Source: Glycocaulis sp050485565 (GTDB lineage Bacteria > Pseudomonadota > Alphaproteobacteria > Caulobacterales > Maricaulaceae). From it: 64,000 bases of DNA. Numbering within the stretch: position 1 is the first letter of the stretch; every line of letters starts with the position of its first letter. The stretch spans positions 62,001 through 126,000 of the forward strand of contig NZ_JBJHBQ010000006.1 in NCBI RefSeq assembly GCF_050485565.1, written 5' to 3'. Below the pieces are notes generated by a model. That model worked only from the letters and a program-made list of their open reading frames with translations. It was not told the DNA's origin and ran no database searches. Of the stretch, positions 27,092-33,853 are shown piece after piece. The translations under genes and the position numbers were made by a program.

Positions 27092-28249
27092 CTAAAGCGC
27101 TGCGAGAGCCGTCTCCAGATCGCGCCAGAGATCGTCCACATCCTCCAGCCCCACCGACAGGCGGATCAGCGAATCGCTGATACCGGCATGCGCGCGCGCC
27201 TCCGGCGTCATCGCGGCATGGGTCATCAGGGCAGGAACCGAGACGAGGCTCTCTGCCCCGCCGAGCGATTGTGCCAGCGTGAACAGTTCCAGCCCCTCAA
27301 GGAAGCTGCGCGGATTACCCTTCACCTCCAGGCTCAGAAGTGGTCCGAAAAGCCCGGCCTGCTGGCGCGCGGCCAGCCCATGGCCGGGATGGTCAGCCAG
27401 GCCCGGATAATCGACGCGGGCCACGCCCGCATGCCGGGCCAGCCGCCCCGCCAGTTCCAGCGCGGCCTCTGACTGCGCCTTTGCCCTCAGTGGCAGGGTG
27501 CGAAGCCCGCGCGTGGCCAGAAACGCATCAAACGGTCCAAGCCCGGTGCCTGACGCATTCAGCCACCAGGCGAGATTTTCCTGCAGCGCCGCTTCACGCA
27601 CGCACACCACCCCGCCCACCATGTCGGAATGGCCGTTGATGATCTTGGTCAGCGAACTCACCGAGATATCCGCCCCCAGCTCCAGCGGGCGCTGGATGGC
27701 CGGTGAGAGCACGGTATTGTCCACCGCCACCAGCGCGCCCGCTTGGCGTCCCAGCGCGCTTGCAGCCTCGATATCGGTGATGCGCAGGCGCGGATTGGAC
27801 GGGGTTTCGAGGAAGAGCAGCGCCGCGCCGGGCGCAAGCGCGGTTTCCAGCGCGGTCAGGTCTGTCGCATCGGCATAGACGATCTCGAACCCGCGCTGGG
27901 GGCCGCGCGCATTGAACAGGCGCTGCGTGCCGCCATAGCAATCATGGGCCGCCACGATGCGTGCGCCGGGGGGTAAGAGGTTCAGAACAAGATCAATCGC
28001 CGCCATGCCGGAGGCGGTGAGGCAGGCACCTGCCGCCCCTTCAAGACCGGCCAACGCCTCGGCCAGCAGGGCGCGCGTCGGCGCATCGGTGCGTGCATAA
28101 TCGAACCGGCCGGGCACGCCCGGATCCTCGCGCACATAGGTCGCAGCGACATTGATCGGCGCGACGATACCGCCATGACCGGGATCGGCATTGATCCCGG
28201 CGCGTGCGGCGCGGGTAGCAAGGCCCTCGCGCGTACGGTCCCGGCTCAT
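27092..28249 (-). CDS. metB: Cystathionine gamma-synthase family PLP enzyme
   Basis: This enzyme replaces the activated hydroxyl of O-acyl-homoserine with cysteine (or sulfide) in methionine synthesis. In its 385 residues HGGIVAPINVAATYV, TASGMAAIDLVL, FLETPSNPRLRITDI, the PLP lysine in SSLTKIINGHSDMVGG and SLGGAESLVSVPALMTHA are family hallmarks. Paralogues in this family (MetB, MetC, MetZ, MetY) are hard to separate. Position after metX makes MetB or MetZ most likely. Its ATG overlaps the metX stop (ATGA), so translation is coupled. It is the last gene of hom-metX-metB. Confidence 0.9.
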   Translation of the reverse strand: MSRDRTREGLATRAARAGINADPGHGGIVAPINVAATYVREDPGVPGRFDYARTDAPTRALLAEALAGLEGAAGACLTASGMAAIDLVLNLLPPGARIVAAHDCYGGTQRLFNARGPQRGFEIVYADATDLTALETALAPGAALLFLETPSNPRLRITDIEAASALGRQAGALVAVDNTVLSPAIQRPLELGADISVSSLTKIINGHSDMVGGVVCVREAALQENLAWWLNASGTGLGPFDAFLATRGLRTLPLRAKAQSEAALELAGRLARHAGVARVDYPGLADHPGHGLAARQQAGLFGPLLSLEVKGNPRSFLEGLELFTLAQSLGGAESLVSVPALMTHAAMTPEARAHAGISDSLIRLSVGLEDVDDLWRDLETALAAL

Positions 28250-29208
28250 ATCGCGTCCAGAAAGCGTGTCACGGCCTCCACCTCCTTCAGGAATGCATCA
28301 TGGCCATAAAGGCTGGATATTCGCACCAGCTGCGCGCCCGGAATGGCATCGGCCAGCGCGGCAACATCACTGGCTGGGACCAGACGGTCCTCCTCCACCG
28401 CGAACAACCGCAACGGCGCACGGATGGAGGCTGGATCAATCCGCGCTGCGTCCAAGGAACGCGATAGCGCCAGAAAGCGCTGCGGGCTGGTATGGGCGGC
28501 ATAATCGGCCCCCCGCGCAGCCAGATAAGCCTCCACTCCGGTCGCGTCGGGCGAACCGGCTTCAGGCTCGTCAAAGCGCGCCTTGAACTCGTCTGCCGTG
28601 CGGTAGGTCGTCATGGCAAGGCGGCGCGCCAGATCGACCCCGCCTGCTCCATCGCCGCGCGCAAGACCAAATTCGACAATATCGCGCTGGATGGCGCGCA
28701 GCGCCGTCGTCATCGGGTGGGGGCGGTCCGCCGCGCACAGCACATGCAGCCCCGTCACCCGGTCCGGTGCCAGCGCCGCCAGCGCCAGCGCGATTCCGCC
28801 GCCATAGGAAGCCCCGACAATTGCGAAGGTCTCAAATCCGGCTGCATCGGCGAGCGCCAGCAATGCCTCTGCCTGATCCTCCACGCGCGGAAACGGACCC
28901 ACCTCCTCTGCCAGAAAATCGAAGGCCAGAAGCTGATGACGCAGCGGGTCCAGCGCCAGGCCCGGCCCGGCAATGCCCGGCCACCAGCTTTGCCTTTCGG
29001 CATGATCGCCCAGAAGATGGCGATGGGCGGAAATTCCGCCGAGCACGATGATGCCCGGCGCCCCGGCGGGTCCATAGACGCGCGCGCGCGCATTCACGAA
29101 GGCACCGGAGGACAGTTCCAGAGCGGTGATATGGTCGTTTATGGGGAAGGGACAGGCTGGCTCAGCTACCCCCTCCCCTGCCTCTGCGGTGAGCACTGCC
29201 TCCGGCAT
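28246..29208 (-). CDS. metX: Homoserine O-acyltransferase (MetX type)
   Basis: MetX activates homoserine with an acyl group from acetyl-CoA or succinyl-CoA. The alpha/beta-hydrolase fold is seen in VLGGISAHRH (oxyanion loop), nucleophile GASYGGGIAL, Asp in EEDRLVPASD and His in YGHDAFLKEV. At 320 residues it is clearly shorter than classic MetX (about 370-400) and lacks most of the lid insertion. Acyl-donor specificity (acetyl or succinyl, as in MetXS) cannot be told by eye. ATG 29208 overlaps the hom stop by one base (TGATG) and its own stop overlaps the metB start. Confidence 0.9.
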   Translation of the reverse strand: MPEAVLTAEAGEGVAEPACPFPINDHITALELSSGAFVNARARVYGPAGAPGIIVLGGISAHRHLLGDHAERQSWWPGIAGPGLALDPLRHQLLAFDFLAEEVGPFPRVEDQAEALLALADAAGFETFAIVGASYGGGIALALAALAPDRVTGLHVLCAADRPHPMTTALRAIQRDIVEFGLARGDGAGGVDLARRLAMTTYRTADEFKARFDEPEAGSPDATGVEAYLAARGADYAAHTSPQRFLALSRSLDAARIDPASIRAPLRLFAVEEDRLVPASDVAALADAIPGAQLVRISSLYGHDAFLKEVEAVTRFLDAI

Positions 29209-30179
29209 CAGCCGTGTTCCGCCACCAGACGCGCAATATCGCCGGCCATGCTGGCCGCCGTCGGCGCGCCGCCTGCACCCTTGCCGGTGAGGATGACGCC
29301 CGGCGCATCTTTCAGCGCGATGACCACGCCATTGCCCTCGCGCTCCACACGGTAGAACACGCTGTCGGCGCTGACCGTCTCCAGGCGCACAGCCGCGTGC
29401 ACACCGCCGCCTGAACGCGCCAGACGCCCGACCTGACGGATACGCAAACCCTCACGCGCCGCCTTGGCGGCAAGACCGGGTGCCAGATCGCTGATGGACT
29501 GGCGGGCGACTGTCTGAAGATCAAGATCGACCCCCCAGGCTGTGCGGGCCGCCAGCACGAGCTTGGCTGCCGCATCGTCACCGTCCAGATCGGCGCTGGG
29601 GTCGGCTTCGGCAAAGCCGGCCTCCTGCGCGGCGCGCACGGCATCGTCCAGCGCCTCGCCCTTGGCCAGCCGGTCGAGCACGAAATTGGAGGTGCCGTTG
29701 AACACGCCTTTTATGGTGGTGATTTCGCGTCCGCGCGCGCCCAGCGCGTTGATGGTTTCAAGCACCGGCACCCCGCCGCCCACAGCGGCGCTATAGAGAA
29801 AACCACGGCGCTTTTTCGCCGCCTCACGCTCCAGATCAGGGCGGCGCGCGATGACGGCCTTGTTGGCCGACACCACATGCGCGCCCGCTTCAACCGCCCG
29901 CTCCAGCGCCGTCTCGGCGGCGGCGCAGCCCGGCAGGGCGTCAATCACCAGATCGGGCACCAGATCCAGCGCCGCGTCCAGACTATCGAGCACGCGCACC
30001 GGGCCCTTGCCCAGATCACGCCAGCGGCTCACCGCAATGGCTTCAATCGCCACGCCCTGCGGCAGGCGCGCCTTCAGTGCGCTGCCAACCGTCCCGCAGC
30101 CTAGCAACACCGCGCGCATGGGCCGGCTGCGTACGGTTACGGGAGACACAAAGCTCGGTGCGTAATCCAGCGGGGCCAT
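29208..30179 (-). CDS. hom: Homoserine dehydrogenase without ACT domain
   Basis: Hom reduces aspartate semialdehyde to homoserine, the branch point to methionine and threonine. VLLGCGTVGSAL binds NAD(P), VVSANKAVIARR, AAVGGGVPVLETI, GVFNGTSNFVLDRL and EADPSADLDGDDAAAKLVL are the conserved substrate and catalytic segments. The protein stops after 323 residues and lacks the C-terminal ACT domain that gives threonine feedback in most homologues of about 430 residues. It heads an operon with metX and metB, so it is probably a methionine-dedicated copy under SAM control. ATG 30179 has AGGA 12 bases upstream. An ATG at 30119 is in frame but has no Shine-Dalgarno. Confidence 0.92.
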   Translation of the reverse strand: MAPLDYAPSFVSPVTVRSRPMRAVLLGCGTVGSALKARLPQGVAIEAIAVSRWRDLGKGPVRVLDSLDAALDLVPDLVIDALPGCAAAETALERAVEAGAHVVSANKAVIARRPDLEREAAKKRRGFLYSAAVGGGVPVLETINALGARGREITTIKGVFNGTSNFVLDRLAKGEALDDAVRAAQEAGFAEADPSADLDGDDAAAKLVLAARTAWGVDLDLQTVARQSISDLAPGLAAKAAREGLRIRQVGRLARSGGGVHAAVRLETVSADSVFYRVEREGNGVVIALKDAPGVILTGKGAGGAPTAASMAGDIARLVAEHG

Positions 30180-30286
30180 GGCAGTATCACTTTCCTGTCG
30201 CGCGGGGAGTGCGGAAAGGCAAATGCAAGAGCGCCGATGGCAAAGAGATGCAGGACTATTGCGGTCGTGCCCGGTCCGGGCAGCAT
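30137..30286 (-). CDS. Possible 49-codon leader ORF under the SAM-II switch
   Basis: The first good ribosome site downstream of the aptamer is AGGA 7 bases before an ATG at 30286. It opens a 49-codon frame that overlaps the start of hom by 43 bases in another frame. The predicted peptide has a hydrophobic stretch (AIVLHLFAIGALAFAF) and a basic tail. The hom frame itself is open through this region but offers no start codon. The ORF may be a leader whose translation carries ribosomes to hom, or chance. No homologue is known to me. Confidence 0.3.
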   Translation of the reverse strand: MLPGPGTTAIVLHLFAIGALAFAFPHSPRDRKVILPWPRWITHRALCLP

Positions 30287-30301
30287 TGTCTTGTCCTGCT
30301 T

Positions 30302-30354
30302 CGCTTTAGCTGCATTTGTTCCGCGCCCGCAAGCTGAAGCTCAAATCGGCGCAA
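30302..30354 (-). ncRNA. SAM-II riboswitch aptamer upstream of hom-metX-metB
   Basis: Read on the minus strand, the segment aligns along its length with the SAM-II (SAM-alpha) aptamer. P1 is GCGCC (30352-30348) with GGCGC (30327-30323). The loop carries GATTTGAGC where the consensus has GATTTAACC. The 3' conserved AAATGCAGCTAAAG is at 30317-30304. The pseudoknot forms between TTGCG (30332-30328) and TGCAG (30314-30310), with two changes from the reference that keep pairing. SAM-II normally shuts down met genes when S-adenosylmethionine is high, by hiding the ribosome site. The aptamer lies right at the predicted transcription start. Confidence 0.85.
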
Positions 30355-30360
30355 GATCAG

Positions 30361-30389
30361 GACATAAAGATATCCTTATATCCTGTCAA
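30361..30389 (-). promoter_or_regulatory. Promoter of hom-metX-metB
   Basis: On the minus strand a perfect TTGACA (30389-30384) is followed after 17 bases by TATGTC (30366-30361). Transcription would start about 7 bases further, almost exactly where the SAM-II aptamer begins. The spacer and -10 are occupied by the palindromic operator at 30363-30380. Confidence 0.7.
30363..30380. promoter_or_regulatory. Second copy of the methionine-operon palindrome
   Basis: CATAAAGATATCCTTATA differs from the perfect palindrome in front of metF (1522-1539) at two positions and keeps ATAAAGATATC intact. It lies between the -35 and the end of the -10 of the hom promoter, where a bound repressor would block polymerase. 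See the metF operator for the SahR/SamR argument. Confidence 0.68.
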
Positions 30390-30453
30390 GCGGGCATGTG
30401 CGCGCTGCGCAAAAGCGCTGGCGTGGCAGGCTTTAGTGGCTAGTCTGGCCGCC

Positions 30454-30903
30454 ATGCGCACCACCACTCTCCTTGCCCTTGTCGGCCTTGCCACACTCCT
30501 TTCGGGCTGTGTGTCCGTGCCAACGCCCATGACCGACCCGCGTGAGCGGGGGCCGTTCATGCCGCAATCGCAAATGCCGCTCATGCCCAATATCGCCCGC
30601 ATGGCCCCCAGCGAGGGATGTCAGGGCGAGCCCTTGAGCGCGGTAGAGGCTCCCTTGCCCGAATACCCGGCGCGCGGCTGGGCCAGAGGCGAGCAGGGCT
30701 GGTCCATTGTCCAGTTCGACGTGGACGGGTCCGGCGCGGTGGAGAATGTGCGCATTGCGCAAGGCGTGCCGGGCCGCTTCTTTGACCGCGAGGCCCGCCG
30801 CGCGGTGGAACAATGGCAGTTCGCGCCCCTCTCCGAAGGCGCGCACCTGACCGGCTGCACGGTGATGTTCGAGTTTGTACTCGGACAGGTGCGCATACGC
30901 TGA
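30454..30903 (+). CDS. TonB C-terminal-like lipoprotein
   Basis: The 149-residue protein has a lipoprotein signal ending LLSGC. A TonB C-terminal domain occupies about residues 65-145: LPEYPARGWARGEQGWSI aligns with the YPxxAxxxGxxGxV motif, then VQFDVDGSGAV and REARRAVEQWQFAP. It lacks the usual N-terminal membrane anchor and proline-rich spacer of TonB, so it is unlikely to energise outer-membrane receptors in the normal way. The ATG at 30454 fits the signal peptide. It is divergent from hom; the shared spacer contains the SAM-II control region. Confidence 0.8.
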   Translation: MRTTTLLALVGLATLLSGCVSVPTPMTDPRERGPFMPQSQMPLMPNIARMAPSEGCQGEPLSAVEAPLPEYPARGWARGEQGWSIVQFDVDGSGAVENVRIAQGVPGRFFDREARRAVEQWQFAPLSEGAHLTGCTVMFEFVLGQVRIR

Positions 30904-31019
30904 TAACGTCTCCTCGCGCCGGGATTCACCTTCCGTTAAAGTGGTGATTCGACCGGCCGCACTGACACGCAATGGCCACGTGTCTGTTTGCCGTGGCCGC
31001 GCAGTGAAGGGGGCATGCC

Positions 31020-33512
31020 ATGATGGCCACCGAGCCGGCTCAGCTGGCAACGTTGATCGTTACCGGCGGCGCGGTGGGTTTCGCCGTGGCGACCGCTCTG
31101 TGGGCCTGGCGGCTGACAGAGGGTGTGCGCGCCGCAAGGTCTCACTGGCAAAAGCGCGTCGCCTGGCTGGAAGACCGGCTCTCGCGGGCAGACAGCGTTT
31201 TCGGCGCCCATCCCGGCCTTGTTCTGGTCTGGGAAACACCGCCTGACCCTGACGCCGCCGGCTGGTCCTCTCCGCGCGTTTATGGCTCACCCACCGCCCT
31301 TGCCTCTCTGGTCCAGTTTGCCGATCTGGGTTCGGGCGTGATGAACGAGCCTGATCCCGCCACAGCCCTTCTGGACGGCATTGCTGACTATGAGGCGCGC
31401 TCGGCGGGCGGCGTGGAGACCACGCTGCGCCAGCGCATGGGCGATCTGATGCGCGAGGGCAAACCCTTCTCGCTCACCGTGTCCGGCCCGTCGGGCCGCT
31501 TTATCGAGGCCGATGGCCGCCCCGCCGGATCACAACTTGTATTGTGGATCGCCGATGCCACCATTCGCGGGCTGGAAGAGTCCGGCGCACGCGGACGGCT
31601 GGAAGAGGCACGCTCGGTCGTGGCCGATGATCCGCTGGCCTTCCTCGACATGCTGGGCAAGGCCCCCTTCCCCTCCTGGCGCATCAGCGCATCGGGCCGG
31701 CTGCACTGGGTCAATCCGGCCTATGTGGAGGCCGTTGAGGGCAAGAGCGCCGCAGACGTTATCGACCGCCAGCTATTGCTGGAGCCGGGCCTGCCCGCGC
31801 AGGCCGGAGAGGCGCTCAAAGCCAGCGCGCCCGTCGCCCATATCCGCGGCGCGGTCATCAAGGGCGAACGCCGGGCGCTGGACGTGGTGGTGTTCCCGAT
31901 CTCTGGCGGTGTGGCCGGCGCCGCCTTTGACATCACGCGCGGCGAAGAGGCGCGCGCCGCGCTGAAACGCTTCCGCGAGGCCCATGACGAGACGCTCAAC
32001 CACATGGCCGAGGCGGTCGCCATTTTTGACCGCACCAAGCAGCTCATCTTCTACAACCACGCCTTTGCCCGCCTGTTTGCGCTGGAAGAGGCGGTGCTCA
32101 ATGACCGGCCCTCACACGGCGCATTGCTGGACCGGCTGCGCGAAGACCAGCTTCTGCCCAACCCCGCCAATGCCGACTACAAGAGCTGGAAGGCGGGCGA
32201 GCTGGCCTATTATGAGCGCCCGCCCGGCACCGAGACACCAGACGAGCTGTGGCCGCTGCCCGACGGGCGCACCTTGCGCGTCGCCCGCCAGCGCCATCCG
32301 CTCGGCGGCGTGCTGCTGATCTTTGAAGACATGACCGATCAGCTGGCCCTGCAGGCGCGCTACAACACCCTCATCAAGGTGCAGCGCGCCACGCTGGACC
32401 GCCTGCACGAGGCGGTGGCGGTGTTCGGCCCCGAAGGCGAGCTGCAGCTGCATAATCTGGCGTTCGAGACGCTGTGGAAGCTGGATTCCGCTGCGCTGGA
32501 AGGGGCGGACTTCACCGCGATTGCCGAAACATGCCACGCCCTCCATCCCGACAAGGAATCCTGGGCGACGCTGAAGGCGCGGATCACCGATACCTCGCCG
32601 GATTCGCGCACCGCCAAGACCGGAGAGATACGCCGCGCCGATGGCTCGGTGCTCACCTGGCTCAGCCGCCCGCTGCCCGATGGCGCAACCCTGATCGCGT
32701 GGGACGACATCACCGATACCCGCCGCGTGGAAGACGCGCTGCGCGACCGCGCCGAGGCGCTGGAAGCCTCTGAAAAGATCAAGACCGGCTTTGTCGGCCA
32801 TGTCAGCTATCAGCTGCGCACGCCCCTGACCACGATTGGCGGTTATGCCGATCTGCTGGCGGGCGGATTTGCCGGTGAGCTAGGCCCGCGCCAGAAAGAC
32901 CCGATTGCCGCCATCCAGACCGCCTCGGCCCAGCTGGCCAAGCTGATCGACGATATTCTGGATATTGCCGCCATTGATGCCGGGCAGCTGGAGCTGGATC
33001 TGGGCGATACGCGCCTCGATGCGCTGGCCAGCGACGCGGCCGAGCTGGTCATGCCGCGCGCCGAACACGCCGGGATCAAGCTGAGCATCAAGACCGGAAA
33101 GGCCGAAGAGCCGGTGCGCGCCGATGGCGGACGCCTCAAACAGGTGCTCTACAACCTGCTGACCAACGCGCTCGACCATGTCGACCAGGGCGGCAAGATC
33201 GAGATCGGGGCCGAGATCAAGGGCGGCGATGCGCGCCTGTGGGTCTCTGATAATGGCGCCGGTATCGACAAGGACAAGCAGGCAAGCGTGTTTGAACGCT
33301 TTGAACGCGGCCAGTCCAACCGCGCCGGGGCGGGCCTCGGCCTTGCGCTGGTAAAGGAAATCGTGCGCCTGCATGGCGGCTGGGTGGAGCTGGACTCCAC
33401 GCCTGGACGCGGCACGAAAGTGACCTGCCATCTGCCGGTCAACGCGCCGCTGGACCATGCTGCGCCGGAGCTGGACCTTGCCAGCGCCCGCAAGGAACGC
33501 AGCAAGGGCTGA
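31020..33512 (+). CDS. divL: DivL cell-polarity/cell-cycle pseudokinase (Tyr at H-box)
   Basis: DivL modulates the CckA-ChpT-CtrA phosphorelay in response to DivK. The 830-residue protein has one N-terminal membrane segment (about residues 8-30), a long region with several PAS domains (about 170-540), then a HisKA-HATPase core. The H-box reads GHVSYQLRTPLTTI, with Tyr597 in place of the phosphoacceptor His, the hallmark of DivL. The ATPase boxes are intact: LYNLLTNALDHV (N), VSDNGAGIDKD (G1) and GAGLGLALVKEIV (G2). It is longer than Caulobacter DivL (769). The ATG at 31020 is followed by a second ATG. DivL presence implies CtrA-based cell-cycle control. Confidence 0.93.
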   Translation: MMATEPAQLATLIVTGGAVGFAVATALWAWRLTEGVRAARSHWQKRVAWLEDRLSRADSVFGAHPGLVLVWETPPDPDAAGWSSPRVYGSPTALASLVQFADLGSGVMNEPDPATALLDGIADYEARSAGGVETTLRQRMGDLMREGKPFSLTVSGPSGRFIEADGRPAGSQLVLWIADATIRGLEESGARGRLEEARSVVADDPLAFLDMLGKAPFPSWRISASGRLHWVNPAYVEAVEGKSAADVIDRQLLLEPGLPAQAGEALKASAPVAHIRGAVIKGERRALDVVVFPISGGVAGAAFDITRGEEARAALKRFREAHDETLNHMAEAVAIFDRTKQLIFYNHAFARLFALEEAVLNDRPSHGALLDRLREDQLLPNPANADYKSWKAGELAYYERPPGTETPDELWPLPDGRTLRVARQRHPLGGVLLIFEDMTDQLALQARYNTLIKVQRATLDRLHEAVAVFGPEGELQLHNLAFETLWKLDSAALEGADFTAIAETCHALHPDKESWATLKARITDTSPDSRTAKTGEIRRADGSVLTWLSRPLPDGATLIAWDDITDTRRVEDALRDRAEALEASEKIKTGFVGHVSYQLRTPLTTIGGYADLLAGGFAGELGPRQKDPIAAIQTASAQLAKLIDDILDIAAIDAGQLELDLGDTRLDALASDAAELVMPRAEHAGIKLSIKTGKAEEPVRADGGRLKQVLYNLLTNALDHVDQGGKIEIGAEIKGGDARLWVSDNGAGIDKDKQASVFERFERGQSNRAGAGLGLALVKEIVRLHGGWVELDSTPGRGTKVTCHLPVNAPLDHAAPELDLASARKERSKG

Positions 33513-33791
33513 TCAGTTCAGCGCCTCAGCCACCATGTCTGGATGGCGGGCAATCACCTGCACATAGGCAATCGCAAAATCGGGCGCGGTAACGCGCGCC
33601 TGCTCCCAGTCACGCAAGGTGCCAACCGGCACCCGGAAACGCTGGGCGAACTCGGCCTGCGACAGGCCGAGATTATTGCGCGTCTGCCGGATCAGCCGGG
33701 CGCGCCGCCCGCGCTTCATGCCCTCGGCAGAGACGGCGAAATCCTCGTCATCCATGGGATCAGCCGGCAGAATGATAGGCTCTTTCTTCAC
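33513..33791 (-). CDS. XRE-type helix-turn-helix regulator, orphan antitoxin-like
   Basis: The 92-residue protein carries an HTH (about residues 36-90): IRQTRNNLGLSQAEFAQRFRVPVGTLRDWEQ, seen in part as LGLSQAEFAQRF and VPVGTLRDWEQ. A polar N-terminal tail comes first. This form is typical of HigA/NadS-like antitoxins and of regulators paired with a small toxin, but no toxin gene is adjacent: it abuts divL tail to tail on one side and has only 62 bases to the next gene on the other. GTG 33791 has AGGAG 8 bases upstream. A TATACT -10 (33821-33816) abuts the palindrome CGGAAATTCCG (33822-33832), suggesting autoregulation. Confidence 0.82.
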   Translation of the reverse strand: MKKEPIILPADPMDDEDFAVSAEGMKRGRRARLIRQTRNNLGLSQAEFAQRFRVPVGTLRDWEQARVTAPDFAIAYVQVIARHPDMVAEALN

Positions 33792-33853
33792 CGGGATTAC
33801 TCCTGCCTTCCCCGGAGTATACGGAAATTCCGCACCCGAGGAAAGCCAGCCCC

